The notes below the pieces were generated by a model. It was not told where the DNA came from and ran no database searches. It saw nothing but the letters and a program-made list of their open reading frames with translations. DNA of 64,000 bases from Aquilaria yunnanensis (lineage: Eukaryota; Streptophyta; Magnoliopsida; Malvales; Thymelaeaceae), in the NCBI GenBank assembly GCA_039654915.1, contig CM077600.1, positions 72,611,992 through 72,675,991 on the forward strand, read 5' to 3'. This document shows positions 37,902 through 49,780 of the stretch, one piece after another. Position numbers and translations under genes: made by a program. Position 1 is the stretch's first letter. Every line of letters starts with the position of its first letter.

Positions 37902-38087
37902 TCTTATAGGTATCCTCTGCCCTTGGACTGGTTTGGTGGGCCGGATGTGGGAAATTAACCAAGCATTCCAACAATTTCCATGATCATCTCCCCATCTTGT
38001 AAGTATCCTCTGCCCTTGGACTGGTTTCATGGGTCTGATGCGGGAATTTAATCAAGCATTCCAGCAATTTCTATGATTATTTCCCCT
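37902..38087. repeat. 93-bp tandem duplication downstream of ACR9
   Basis: TATCCTCTGCCCTTGGACTG at 37911 recurs at 38004. The units continue in parallel through AAGCATTCC and AATTTC to about 38087, with several substitutions. It may lie in the 3' untranslated region. Confidence 0.85.
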
Positions 38088-39118
38088 TCTCCTGTGTACA
38101 ACAATTCTGAGTGTAGAGAAATGTAGAATATGGTAGCAGTTTCAAATTCCACCAGCTTCAAGATTCTGTATAAAGAATCTACTTTACATTGAATCGTCGA
38201 CCTCCTGCATCAAGTTCTCTGCAGTGTCGTTTCTCTTATTTTAGTGCAATGTTCGTGACCATATATTTTGTTCTCCATGTAAACGCTACGTCTAGCAACT
38301 GCGCATTTTTACACTTCCCATCTAATACATAGACCAATCGTTTAAGTTGCCTTGCAAAGGCCAGACACGAGCCAAACAATATTATAACTTGCTGCCATGT
38401 TACTTTTGGAGATATTGTCTTTTGCCTTTGTTTTTGGTAGACCAAGACATGGGTACTTGTCGCTTCAATTTCTTTCTTTAATTTAGCCAAGTTCCTTATT
38501 ACTTTCACTCAAAACAAATGAGGAAAGAAAAAAAAGGAAGGTAAATCTGAATAGCTATACTTATTTATTTGTTCATTTTAGCAACACAGGGAAGAAGAAT
38601 AATATTATTTTTGCTAGTAGGAGTTTGCTCAAAGCTGGTGAGGATGACCTTTTCATTTTGAAGGCCAATAATAGTTCCAATAATTCCAATACTCTTAGTT
38701 ATTGAATGGTGTTCGTTAGCCTTAACTGAAATAGAAAAACAATTATTTTTGTTGTCCCTTGGGTTGGTCTGTATATTCCTCATCCTTATGTGGCAGTCCG
38801 ACATAGTGCGTATTGGAAAATCTTCTTTAGCCTGTCTCTTACAAATGCGTATTTTCTATCGGCATTGTGTTGGAACCGGAATTTTCCATTAAACATTGGA
38901 AAAGACCGTTGTAAAACAACCATTTTTCAGTGGTGCGTGGACAAGTTGCAGCTTTGACGAGCCATAGAGATTCTCTTCAACAAAACAATCCAAGCGTGTT
39001 CAGCCAGTGAATGCAGCACAAGTACTTGACGACGGGCCTTGGTTCGAATTTTTTATTTAGTTCCACTCTGAGAATGTTTTTTAAGTAGGCACCTTAGCTT
39101 GATGCTTTCTCAGTTCCC
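38088..39118. other. Intergenic sequence between ACR9 and the NFD4-like pair
   Basis: No coding sequence supported. The open stretches on the minus strand here show no domain. The right end is presumably the old promoter of the pseudogene. Confidence 0.4.
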
Positions 39119-40872
39119 ATGAAAATGGCAAAAGTACATCTGAAGAAACCGGAGGTGTTCAGCTCTGGGGCACTGTCTGGCGGATTCTTCATGATCTATG
39201 CCCCCCTTTTGATCTTGTCCGTGAATGGTTCTGGTTCCATGTTCAGTCTTTACTCCAACGGAATCAAGTTGTCCTTGGATTACAAACAAATAACCCTCAA
39301 CCTCCTCAGTTTCTCCAAAGACCTGGGCGGAAATCTTACTGTCCTGTCCGGGCTTATCTATGAAGTTGTGCCTCCATGGTTGGCCCTCTCCATCGGCTCA
39401 GCGATGAACTTCTTTGGCTACTTCATGATGTGGCTGGCTGTCTTGAACCGAATGGCCAAGCCCCAAGTTTGGCAGATGTGTACATTCATGTGGATTTCTG
39501 CTAATGCGCAGTCATTTCCCAACACAGGAGCTCTAGTCACATGCATTAGAAATTTCCTGGAAAATCGTGGTGTGGTTATAGGCCTGCTGAAGTGGTTCAT
39601 TGGCTTGAGCGGGGCGATCCTAATGCAGGTCTATCATGCAATCTATGGAAATGATTCTGTTTCTCTGCTCTTGATGCTCAGTTGGCTTCCTGCAATTGTT
39701 CCTTTGTTCTTTGTTAAAACGATTTGGGTCATGAAAACTGATGTAGCCCTGAAGGAGATCAAGATTTTCCAGTTTCCTTAATATTTCGCATAGCATGGCT
39801 GGATTTATCATGATCACTATAATTTTACAGAACAAGCTCAAGTTTACCAGAGTTGAGTACATTGCAAGTGCTGCTGTTGTGCTTTTGTTCTTGATCCTTC
39901 CACTTGGCATTGCAGTTAAAGAAGGACATAATCAATGGAAAACAGGGAACAAGCTTCGGTTCATCCAATTCGTTCAGATTTGTCAACTGCAAATCATGGT
40001 TCAACGGTGGAAACACCAGCAGAATCATCGAGGGAGCTGTTTGCTTGCATCAGAAGCATGTTCAAGCCACCAAGCAAAGGAAAGGACTACACTATACTGC
40101 AAGCAATTTTCAGCATTGACATGTTGATTCTCTTCCTTTCACCTACTTGTGGGATTGGTGGTGCCCTAACCATGATTGACAATTTGGGACAGATTGGGAA
40201 ATCCTTGGGATATCCATCTCATAGTCTCTCCACATTCATCTCTTTAATTAGCTTATGGAATTTCCTAGGATGGGTCACAGCCGGTTTTCTGTCTGAACTT
40301 TTGCTGGAAAGATGCAAGTTTCCAAGACCCTTGATGCTCACTTTTGTCATCCTTTTATCTAGTTTAGGCTATCTTTTGATCACCTTCGCAATCCCCAATT
40401 CCTTGTATCTTGCTTCGGTTATGACTGGCTTTTGCTTAGGGTCACAACTGCCATTAATCAGTGCCATCATATCTGAAGTTTTTGGTCTCCAGCACTATTC
40501 TACCATGTACAACATTGGCTCTCTGTCCAGCCCAGTCGGATCTTACATATTCAACGTCACTTGTATGACAAGGAAGCTTCGGAGCAAATGAGGGATCTGG
40601 GTATCAAGAGAAGTGGTGGGCAAGGTTTGAGTTGCAGTGGAGTGAGGTGTTACAGATCGGCGTTCATAATAATCGCTGATGCTACAATTGTTGGAAGTGT
40701 TGTTTCCTTGGCGCTGGTGGTCAGGACAAGAGACTTCTATAAGGGGGACATTTACATGGAGTTCCGACGCAGAGTGGTAGAGGGAGAGAGAGATTTGAGC
40801 TTGATGAGGGCTGAAAGTGAAATGGGGCTTAACATGTTGCCATGTCATTTTCTAGTTGAATCCTCTGAATAG
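39119..40872 (+). pseudogene. Nodulin-like/NFD4-type MFS transporter, frameshifted copy
   Basis: It is parallel to the intact gene at 41.4 kb over nearly its full length. The first frame (39119-39781) holds LDYKQITLNLLSFSKDLGGN, NFFGYFMMWLAV and NTGALVTCI. It shifts after KEIKIF near 39775. A second frame (39795 to about 39960) holds NKLKFTRVEYIASAAVVLLF. A third (from about 39935) holds KGKDYTILQAIFSID, DNLGQIGKSLGYP and FCLGSQLPLISAIISEVFGL. After GSYIFNV a short deletion moves to a fourth stretch (40561-40872) with LYDKEASEQM and FYKGDIYMEFRRR. The three breaks make this a pseudogene rather than a spliced gene: the family is usually uninterrupted here and no clean splice sites repair the frame. 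Confidence 0.87.
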
Positions 40873-41267
40873 TGGACTAGTTAGGATTTAGGAACAAAGA
40901 AATGTCACAAGGGCTACTGTTTCATGTGCCTCCCTAGTCTTGGTCAGACATGAAAAATCAATATCAAAAAGCTTCGCTACCTAAACAAAAAAGTTTGGCC
41001 TCAAACCAAGAAATACAAAGGAGAAAAAAAAGTGCAAACAGAAGGAGATACGTCCCTTGAAAAGCATGATGAAGTATAAGCCAAGGCCTTAATGTGCCCT
41101 GCCACTTTTCTCCCCCCACTTTGAACCTTAGTGCACATGTTTTTCAGTGGCTATTTCATTCCCTTATCTCTTTTTCAAGCCACACCGTCCAGCCCAAGAA
41201 GCGTTTCTGGTCAACAGTCATATCCTAACATTTCCAACTCACACGCATTTGTCCCAATAATTTGGAC
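40873..41267 (+). other. Intergenic/promoter-side sequence of the intact NFD4-like gene
   Basis: About 400 bp between the pseudogene and the TATA box of the next gene. Nothing else recognised. Confidence 0.45.
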
Positions 41268-41274
41268 TATATAT
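41268..41274 (+). promoter_or_regulatory. TATA box of the NFD4-like gene
   Basis: TATATAT lies 57 bp before an ATG at 41331. This spacing suits a plant core promoter with a short leader and supports 41331 as the ancestral start codon. Confidence 0.55.
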
Positions 41275-41416
41275 GTATGGTCCCCCACCGCCCTTTTTCA
41301 CCAGCAGCCTCACTAGCACATAGCCACAACATGGTTATGTCGGCAATGGGAGTAGCCGGTGTAGGCCGCATGGAGATGAGGAGGTTGCGCTCCAGGCCGT
41401 GTTGGGGCGGTGGTTT

Positions 41417-43099
41417 ATGGTGTTTGCCTCCCTTCTCATCATGGCTGTGGCCGGTGCCACATACCTGTTTAGTCTCTACTCCAATGACATCAAAACATCC
41501 TTAGGCTATGACCAGAGCACCCTCAACCTGCTCAGATTCTTCAAGGACTTGGGTGGCAATGTCGGAGTCCTCTCCGGCCTAATCAACGAGGTAACTCCAC
41601 CGTGGGTAGTCCTAATCATTGGCGCAATCATGAACTTTTCGGGCTACTTCATGATCTGGCTCGCAGTCACGGGCCACATCGCCAAGCCTAAGGTGTGGCT
41701 CATGTGCCTGTACATTTGTATTGGGGCAAACTCACAATCATTTGCCAACACAGGAGCTTTGGTCACTTGTGTCAAGAACTTCCCGGAGAGTAGAGGAAGC
41801 GTTCTGGGGCTCTTGAAGGGCTACGTTGGCTTGAGCGGCGCAATTCTCACGCAACTCTATCATGTCATGTATGGGGACAATTCTAAGGCTTTGATCCTGC
41901 TCATTGCTTGGCTTCCGGCAGCTGTCTCCTTCGTCTTCCTTCGAACAATTCGGATTATAAAGATCATACGACAGCTGAATGAGATCAAAATTTTCTACAG
42001 AATGCTCTACATTTCTCTAGGATTGGCTGGTTTTCTCATGGTTTTGATAATTATACAGAACAGGCTCAGATTTGCGAGGCTTGAATACTTGGGAAGTGCT
42101 CTTGTTGTGGTCACTCTATTGTTTCTTCCACTTGTTCTCGTCGTTAGAGAAGACTATAAAATCTGGCAGTCAAAACTGACAGAAATTGTGTCCAACCAGC
42201 CGGAGATAGTTACTGAAACAAACCCTCCGGCTGGACCACAAGTTCAAAACCCAAGTCAAGAGAAGCACAAGTCCTGTTTCAAGAACATCTTCAACCCTCC
42301 CGACAGAGGAGAAGATTACACTATCTTGCAAGCGCTCTTCAGCATCGACATGATCATCCTCTTCGTGGCGACGACCTGCGGAGTGGATGGTACTCTGACG
42401 GCGATCGACAACCTCGGACAGATCGGGAGGTCTCTGGGCTACCCGAAACAGAGCATTACGACCTTCGTCACCCTTGTCAGCATCTGGAACTACCTCGGCC
42501 GAGTGGTGGCCGGATTCTTGTCCGAAATCCTCCTGACCAAGTACAAAATGCCTCGTCCTCTCCTCTTCTCCTTCGTCCTCCTCTTCTCCTCCGTCGGGCA
42601 TCTACTCATCGCCTTCGCCGTGCCCAACTCGCTCTACTTGGCTTCCGTGATCATCGGGTTCTGCTTTGGCTCGCAGTGGCCGCTGTTGTTCGCCATCATA
42701 TCGGAGATCTTCGGGCTCAAATGCTACTCAACCTTGTACAATTTCGGTTCGGTTGCGAGCCCGGTTGGGTTGTATCTGCTGAACGTGAAGGTGGCGGGTC
42801 AGTTGTACGACAGACAGGCCACGAAGCAGATGGAGGCGTTAGGGAGGACGAGGAGAGACGGCGAGGAATTGAGTTGCTCCGGCGGACATTGTTACCGGAT
42901 GGCGTTTATTATTATTACTGCGACGACGTTGTTTGGGTTTCTGGTTTCTTTGGTTTTGTTCTTTCGGACGAGGAAGTTCTATAAGGGAGATATTTACAAG
43001 AAATTCAGAGATGAGGGAGAAGTTGTGGAGTTTGGCCATTTTTCTGGCTCAAATGGAAATGGAACTTCTAAAGAATTTGAATCTACCACGACGAGGTAG
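41417..43099 (+). CDS. Nodulin-like/NFD4-type MFS transporter, single exon
   Basis: A continuous 560-codon frame runs from the first in-frame ATG (41417) to TAG at 43097-43099. The N-terminal half is a nodulin-like domain: MVFASLLIMAVAGATYLFSL, DQSTLNLLRFFKDLGGNVGV, NTGALVTCVKNFPESRGSV, GLLKGYVGLSGAILTQLYH. A hydrophilic loop follows (about residues 235-295). The second MFS half holds DYTILQALFSIDMIILFVAT, TAIDNLGQIGRSLGYP, IWNYLGRVVAGFLSEILL, FGSQWPLLFAIISEIFGL and FYKGDIYKKFRDEGEV. About twelve membrane segments are expected. Arabidopsis NFD4 is linked to nuclear fusion; the cargo of the family is unknown. The frame stays open upstream to 41399 and beyond, with family-like residues but no ATG, so the true N-terminus is doubtful (see findings). 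An AATAAA lies near 43112. Confidence 0.88.
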   Translation: MVFASLLIMAVAGATYLFSLYSNDIKTSLGYDQSTLNLLRFFKDLGGNVGVLSGLINEVTPPWVVLIIGAIMNFSGYFMIWLAVTGHIAKPKVWLMCLYICIGANSQSFANTGALVTCVKNFPESRGSVLGLLKGYVGLSGAILTQLYHVMYGDNSKALILLIAWLPAAVSFVFLRTIRIIKIIRQLNEIKIFYRMLYISLGLAGFLMVLIIIQNRLRFARLEYLGSALVVVTLLFLPLVLVVREDYKIWQSKLTEIVSNQPEIVTETNPPAGPQVQNPSQEKHKSCFKNIFNPPDRGEDYTILQALFSIDMIILFVATTCGVDGTLTAIDNLGQIGRSLGYPKQSITTFVTLVSIWNYLGRVVAGFLSEILLTKYKMPRPLLFSFVLLFSSVGHLLIAFAVPNSLYLASVIIGFCFGSQWPLLFAIISEIFGLKCYSTLYNFGSVASPVGLYLLNVKVAGQLYDRQATKQMEALGRTRRDGEELSCSGGHCYRMAFIIITATTLFGFLVSLVLFFRTRKFYKGDIYKKFRDEGEVVEFGHFSGSNGNGTSKEFESTTTR

Positions 43100-43537
43100 A
43101 CTATAGAAGAATAAATAATCTGGTTTAATGCGTGCAAAATGGATGTTGAGCATGTAAAACAATGGTTCAAAAGATATATGGTAATGGCATATCACTAGTT
43201 TAAGTTCGTAACATCTATTCTTAATAGATCAAAGTTCAAGTTTGCTAGCGATGTATTTTTGTTCTTGTGCTCAAGGTTTGAGTAAATTGAAGAACCTTTG
43301 CTCTATTGTGCGAGAATTTCTCTTTCTTTTCCTTAGAGAAACTTGATAGACTATGGAGGGGACTTTGTTTTGATTAATTGAAATTGAATCTAATTCATTC
43401 ATGATAGACTATAGCATTAATTTGATCTCCCAACATAAAAATGCTTCTAAACTAGTAACCATACATGATTTCATTTAGCTAAAGCATTAGTTAGATTATT
43501 TTTTCCTTTATCAAAATGTTAACTATAATTAGTTTCG
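43100..43537. other. 3' flank of the NFD4-like gene and intergenic DNA
   Basis: Contains a candidate AATAAA near 43112, then AT-rich DNA with nothing recognised. Confidence 0.4.
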
Positions 43538-43881
43538 AGTTAATTGCAATTTGCCTTGAAGCTTTAGGTGATATTACACTTTGTTGTATTCTGTTTAAAA
43601 AATATACAATTTGTCTCCTACATTAGACTTTACCTCCTGAAAAAGAAACTGTTTTATATTTACATAAAGAAAAAATTGATAAATTAAATTATTTATTAAC
43701 TGTAGAAAAATATCATATAAACTGAAATTATTGAAAGATGACTACTATACAGTTTAAATCAAGATTACAGAGATTGTTGTCAGACAGTATAAAAAAAGAT
43801 GAAGCAAAGTATATATTTTTGAAACAGGAAGGGGCAAAGTGTAATATCAGCTAAACCTTGGGGGTAAATTTTAATTAACCC
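43538..43881. mobile_element. Palindromic MITE, family M-short copy 2 (~344 bp)
   Basis: The left arm AGTTAATTGCAATTTGCC ... GGTGATATTACACTTTG is matched in inverse by CAAAGTGTAATATCAGC ... GGTAAATTTTAATTAACCC. Candidate target duplications are TTAGTTTCG (43529-43537) and TTAGTTTTCG (43882-43891), differing by one extra T. A 9-10 bp duplication would fit a Mutator-like origin. Confidence 0.8.
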
Positions 43882-44213
43882 TTAGTTTTCGTATACTCAA
43901 TTTAACTAGTTTATATACCCAGTATTGCATTAGGATTTTATTTCACTTTTTTTGTTCTTGAAAATAATATATATGAATTCAAAATACATAGAGAAAAAAA
44001 ATGTAAAAAAGAAACTAAAAAAATTGAATGCTTAGAATGGGCCTAGACTAACAATATATGGAAGAATATGAGGAACATGGTGCTTGCATGCTATGATGAA
44101 TTTAGTTAGTGGTAACGTTTTGAGGTAAATTTTATATATATCATTAGGTCAACTTTAAAGTACAAATATTTTTGAAATAGATAATTATAAGTATAATTTT
44201 GAGGTAATAAATA
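43882..44213. other. AT-rich intergenic sequence
   Basis: Nothing recognised. Confidence 0.4.
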
Positions 44214-44505
44214 CTATCTCCGTCCCATTTTAGTTGAAACATTTGTCTGGGCACGGAGATTAAGGTGTATGTAATTTGTGTTATTTTTTTATGTAGTAAA
44301 AGTTTAAATAATGATTAAAAAAGAAAAGATTCTTTTTTGGGTTTTGTGCGGTGAGAGAATGAGTGGAGATTGAAAAAAGAGTCTTTATTAGGTTTCGTGA
44401 AAAAGGATTATTTAATTGTTTAAACTTTTCCAAAAGAGGAAACATTTCAACCTTTTAGGACTTCTTAAAAAGGAATACGTTTCAAGTAAATTAGGACGGA
44501 GGGAG
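44214..44505 (-). mobile_element. Stowaway-like MITE, family B copy 2 (292 bp)
   Basis: The left end TATCTCCGTCCCATTTTAG and right end TAGGACGGAGGGAG lie between TA dinucleotides (44212-44213, 44506-44507). It is the reverse complement of the element at 27198-27488 along its length, with shared TTTAAATAATGATTAAAAAA and GAGTCTTTATTA phrases. Confidence 0.92.
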
Positions 44506-47370
44506 TATATTTTTTGAACCTCATTTGAAGTATAATTCATTTTAGTTTGAATCAATTTCGTTTAATTTTTGTGAGTTATATTTTTAATTAGATAACATTG
44601 TCATGATATTTAGTTTTTTTGACAAAAAATATGATTCGATAACCATAGTTCAACTATTTTGTGAAGATTCTCACATCAACTTAGTTCCATCTTATCGGTC
44701 TTGATCTCACCTAAACTATTATTCGTTAAGCCTCTCACATTGGAAGAAATATGAAAGTGTATGGGCCAAATATGAAATTATAGCCTTCTATTTATTAAGG
44801 CCTAATATTTTATAAAGTATTTAATTTTTCTGGATTTTTTCCTTACTTGGCCTAAAAAAATAAAATAAATAATAAAAAATTATTATTATGAAAATATTTT
44901 AAAAGTAAATATTCTTCATGTACAAAATATAAATTAATTTTTTTAATCTCCACCAATTACAATGTAAAACTTGGCTCTAACTAGTTAGGACACAAAAGAA
45001 AACTTTTGTCAAAGTAACTTTGAAGTGCCGAATTAAGTATCATGGATTTATTGAAAATTTCAGTAGTATAAGGAAAATATTATGGATTTTAAATCAGAAT
45101 ATACTAGGATATTATTCATCAATTTATCCAAAAACTAATGGTAATTTTAAATTTAAAATCTTGCTCTATTTATCTTGTACATATAGTTGAAATACAATAG
45201 GAATATATCTGATTGCGTTATTTCCTTATGCCACTGAAATTTTTAATAAAATTAATATTGGATAATTTTATATTCAAATTTTTGTATCAAATAATATCTA
45301 TACAATCATTTAAAAAAAGATAACAATATAATATTTAATTTAAAATTTTATTTTAAGTAAAAAATTATGGCTTTAACCGCCATGTGTTGTTAGCATATTG
45401 TATTAGAGGATCAATGGTATATGCAATAATCCAAGTGAAAAAATTTACAGTTAATTTACTAAAAAAAAGTGTGTCACGTGTCAATTTCATATTTCACTCT
45501 TTAAGAAAAAGTCAAAATCTCATACTTTATATATATATATTTACATTTTTGTTCCATAACTAAATCTTTGTAGGGAACATTTTGTGGTTGAATCTCTAAT
45601 GGTTAGGCCCACGCATTAAACTGGTTCATAAAGATCTACATCAAGTGAGCCTACAATAAAACACGGAAAAATGTACGGGCAAGATATACCATCCTTTTAC
45701 ACAGCTCCATAGAATCTTCCTTCTCAGTGTATTGTTACTATCATTTGACCGGCCTACCACTGACGTTGTATGGTAGTCCTTGTCCTGGAGAAGCCCACTA
45801 CCACCAAACGTATTGTGGGAAGACAAGAAATCAATCTATTCCACAACTGGTATGTTTGTCTTCATCTACCCCTATGAGCTGATAATGGTAAGATATTTTC
45901 TCAGTTGAGCCCTGGGTTTAAGGAGCGATAACAGTCTAATGCATAAACTCACCAATAAATTATTTACATGTGGCTCAACACCTTCTAGGTTTCAGGAGAT
46001 AGGCATTTACCTCCCAAACTTTTCTTATAACTCCTCATACCTTAAATATATATACTTCTATATCTTTATGATTAAAAAAAAAATAAACATGCATCTTTAG
46101 AAAAATCTTTCAAAGCTTGGTGATGGTAGATTACCCAAGAGCCACATGTGTTTCTTGTCTCATCCAGACATCAAAATGGCTGGGGGAGTTTATGATTTTC
46201 AGCCACATGTGCTCCATAGCCGAAAGCAAAAACTCAAAGTCTTGACTTCCACACGATTTGTATAACCTTGGCATGATCTTGGCACACTTTCTTTTTCAAG
46301 GTGGACTAATTGGTAATAGTTCCTTTGGCTAAGTTGAGCTTAGTTCAACAGGTGGGACATCTGATGAGACCTACCTTTTGGTCCAAGACAAAGCCCTACA
46401 AGTTGCTCATGAGTTAACTAAACCAACCTTCAGATGCGCGCTAGAGGAGTTTCCGCAAAGAACCAGTGGTTCCCTACCTGTGATTTTTATTTCGTTTTCA
46501 TCCCTAAGCTCTATGGTTTTCTATTTAGGTCCCTAACTATTTTAAGTCTTTTTTTTTTCCAACATCAAATGGTAAATGTGTTGGAGAATGCCAAATCACC
46601 ACCAACTCTTCCATTTAAGCTAACAAGTTGGGAAGGCTAAAATAAAAAATCCATGCTCTATATTAACCCATAAATTATAAGACTGTTATCGCGTCTAAAA
46701 CAAAATTTTTTATCAGATGAATAACATTTTACAAAATATTTCATTATGAATTAAATGATATTTTTTACTGAAAGGAACAAAATTTAATGTGTGGGAGGAA
46801 AAAGTGACATTACCTAAAGAATATTTGTATTGTACCTATGTATAGGCAATTTTCCTTCAATGTTTTTTTTGGAGCAAATTAGTCACCGGCAAAAATTGCT
46901 TCACATGGCAAATATGAAAAAATGAGAAAAATACAATTGGAATTCCAAGTTTTCTTTACCTAACATCATGGCTTCTAAGTTTCTAAATCTATCATTTTCA
47001 CTATCATCTTCACTCTAGCAACCACCTGTACCCTTCACCACCCAAACCCTTTTCGTCATTGGCGCTACCTCCACTTTTTCACATATCCTAGCAACGCTCC
47101 TTAAAATAAACCATAATAAAAAAAAGGTCAATTAAGGTGAAACTAAATCCTGAGGCATTGCAATTCTAAAATAAAGGATTGATGATAACAACAGTAGAGG
47201 GTTGTTTCGCGACAATGAGGAAAGTGAAAACAAAAATGCTTAACAATTGGGGTGTCTAGTCAAACAGATGGTTTTGACTCATTTTGGTGTTGCAAAAGGT
47301 TGAGTAACTAAAGCTTAAGGAGAAAAAGTTGTATCACAAAATATTCTTTGAATAAATAGAATATTTCTAT
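44506..47370. other. AT-rich intergenic sequence
   Basis: About 2.9 kb without a supportable gene. The short open stretches at 45641-45826 and 46434-46640 show no domain. The last three bases, TAT (47368-47370), are the target duplication of the CACTA element. Confidence 0.45.
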
Positions 47371-47387
47371 CACTACTAAAAAATGGG

Positions 47388-47710
47388 CATTTTCCAACGG
47401 CCATTTCCAACAGCCTCGCGTTGGAAATTTTCCAGTTTCCAACACGAAGCCGTTAGAAACCAAGCCGTTGGTAATCAATGCGTTGGAAGTTATCATTCCA
47501 ATGGCTCGGATGAAAGCCGTTGGAAATCCAATAGTCAACCGTTGGAGAATAAGCCGTTGGAAATTTCAAACAGTTGTAATTAATTTTTTTTCCATGTTCC
47601 AACAGTTTAGGCCGTTGGAAAAATTTCCAACTGCTTAGGCAGTTGGAAAAAGTTCTAATTTAGGCAGTTGGAAATATTTCCATATTTCCAATTGCTTAGG
47701 CCGTTGGAAA
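47388..47710. repeat. Left subterminal repeat array of the CACTA element
   Basis: Many direct and inverted copies of CCGTTGGAAA/TTCCAACGGC and close variants occur at short spacing. In CACTA elements such arrays bind the small TnpA protein. Confidence 0.85.
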
Positions 47711-47946
47711 TAATTTTTTTTTCATATTGTTTATTCTAGTGCTGTTTATTCCAATGCTGTTTATTTCAACGTTAAACTATTACAGTCCAGCTGACTGTAT
47801 CAAATGTAGTCAAATATTGAACTGATATTTCATAAATGTAGTCATAAATCCACATAAAAACATAAACAATTCAAATTACATAGTTCCATTCTCCTAATAA
47901 GTGTCTGTTTGTTGATAAACACGCATAGTAGCATGATATACCTGAT

Positions 47947-49560
47947 CTAGTCTTGATCCGATCCTGAGGCATCTATATCATCTTCAGCAGGCGCGGGCGG
48001 AGGAATGCCAACTGATTGACATATGTACTCCATCTCAGCTCGTTGTCTCCTCTTAAGACGCTCTAGCTTCCGCTCATAATATGATGCTTGTTGTGCGGTA
48101 TGTTCTGCTACCACTCACTATACTTTTTTAGTAAACTCCGGCATTTGAGTGACACCAACATGTGCTGTAGGAGTATTCCCCGGTCGTCGTTGTCCAACCA
48201 CAACATGTTGTTCTAATCCAAGGCCAAATACACGCCCTTTCTTCCTGCCACCAACAGCTGCACTCATAATTGCAACCTCATCAATGTCATGTGAGCCTTC
48301 TTCCTCATCCATTTGCTGCGTTTGTTCCTCGATCTCAACAGTTATCTTTGCCTTCATAAGTAAGGGTAAAGATAGTCTATTAGTGAGACTCTCATAAATG
48401 GTATGTAAAAAGGTCATATTATCTAGCATGATAATTACCGCCACTTCTTTAGTCCGTTTGTTAACGTATTTCCCGCTCTTTTTCTTATGAGTTTGCTTCA
48501 TGACCTTGAATAAGTCATGGTCCCTCTTCTCCGGATCTTTTTTGCACTACATTGGTTGTTAGTAAGATTAATTTTATTACAACATAAATAACTTGAATTA
48601 TGTGTAAAAGAGGCTGATAATTTTACCATTTGCTCTTGGTGTTCAGTAATTGAAACAGAACCTCCTACATAAGTAGCACTACATCCACTAGTCGAGTTAG
48701 AGGACTGCGATGATGATGCTCGCATTGTCTTACCCCTCGCTGATCACTCATGAAACTCTGTTGAAGCCCACCATTCTTCCATTTTTGCATACTATGCGTC
48801 GGTCATAAAAGATGCCCCTGCTCGCCGTTTTACAGGATTTTCTTGCGGCGGATGTCACCCAGCATCGATCAGTAATGATTAGCTGCCATCATATGCCAAA
48901 TGCGATATACCTCATTGTGGTGAGCTGGATCCCACTCACATAATCCCTGGACATAAAATAAAATATAAGGAGTCGAATAGTTGCCAACATGATTGCAAAA
49001 AATTGAAATTGTGACAACAAAGTGGAAACCTCAAATACACGCCACCACGCCAGAATATCTGTTGGGCTTACGCTCATCCAGTCATGATATGGCTTGAAGT
49101 GTGTGGTGAAGCATCTAGTCACCAACCATGTTGCTATTGCTGGAAGGAAGCTACATGGAGTGCATGCTCCAACACAATAAATATAATTTTAAATGGTGCT
49201 AAACATACTGCAAGTAACATAAACTATTATTGTTGAAAACGGTGCATTACTTACATGTTACCGTGAGGTGTAATCCATAAGCGCGCTTGAATCGGGGCTT
49301 GGGATATCGATGACTGACCATTGGAATTTGCACCATCGGGTGAAGCTACAGGGGCAAGAGTAGATCAACTAGCACTACGGCCAATTAGAGCAATGCGAAT
49401 ATCACCTGTACGAGGGGTAGGATTTGGAACAGTTGTTTGTTCTATTGAGGGCTGTGAAGCTGAATGGGGGGAATGCGATTGGCCTGCACCTTCATGTTTG
49501 GCAATTGGTTATGCTAACACTTATTTCAACTGCTGAAATAGGCCTTTCCCTGGGCACGTG
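47947..49560 (-). pseudogene. tnpA-like gene of the CACTA element (Transposase_24 type), damaged
   Basis: On the minus strand the order is PNPTPRTGDIRIALIGRSAS, then ARLWITPHGN, HFKPYHDWMSVSPTDILAWW, CEWDPAHHNEVYRIWHMMAA, YAKMEEWWASTEFHE, YVGGSVSITEHQEQM and GRKKGRVFGLG. It ends in MEYICQSVGIPPPAPAEDD and a TAG stop at 47949-47947. This is the pattern of the plant Ptta/En-Spm tnpA family, which binds subterminal repeats. In-frame stops (for example after ASTEFHE) and frame changes occur. Some may be intron borders, but a clean gene model could not be drawn. Confidence 0.75.
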
Positions 49561-49780
49561 TATACGTCGCATCTCCTTTAGGTGGCACCTGCATTATTTT
49601 AAAAAATCATACAACAGTTTGCAAAGATAACATATGGGAAAAAGTCTTGCTATTGCCACTGCACCTATCACAACAAAGTTGGACTTAGTATTTACATATT
49701 AAAAGTTATTCCACTTTCACATTACATATTAGAAGTAATTCCACGTTTATATACAGTCAATGGACATTATCGTCATCAGA
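49561..49780. other. Spacer between the two CACTA genes
   Basis: Short AT-rich interval between the start side of tnpA and the end of the transposase gene, with a doubled ATTACATATTA(A/G)AAGT phrase. No other feature. Confidence 0.4.

Noticed and set aside
39119..40872. Functional intron-containing NFD4-like gene
   Set aside because: The breaks are small shifts inside conserved segments, without matching GT-AG pairs that restore the frame.
41399..41401. GTG as start codon of the NFD4-like gene
   Set aside because: Plant nuclear genes start at ATG. The first in-frame ATG is at 41417, and the upstream frame suggests a lost base instead.
42170..42601. 143-codon open stretch antisense to the NFD4-like gene
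   Set aside because: It is a shadow of the real coding frame on the other strand; composition explains it.
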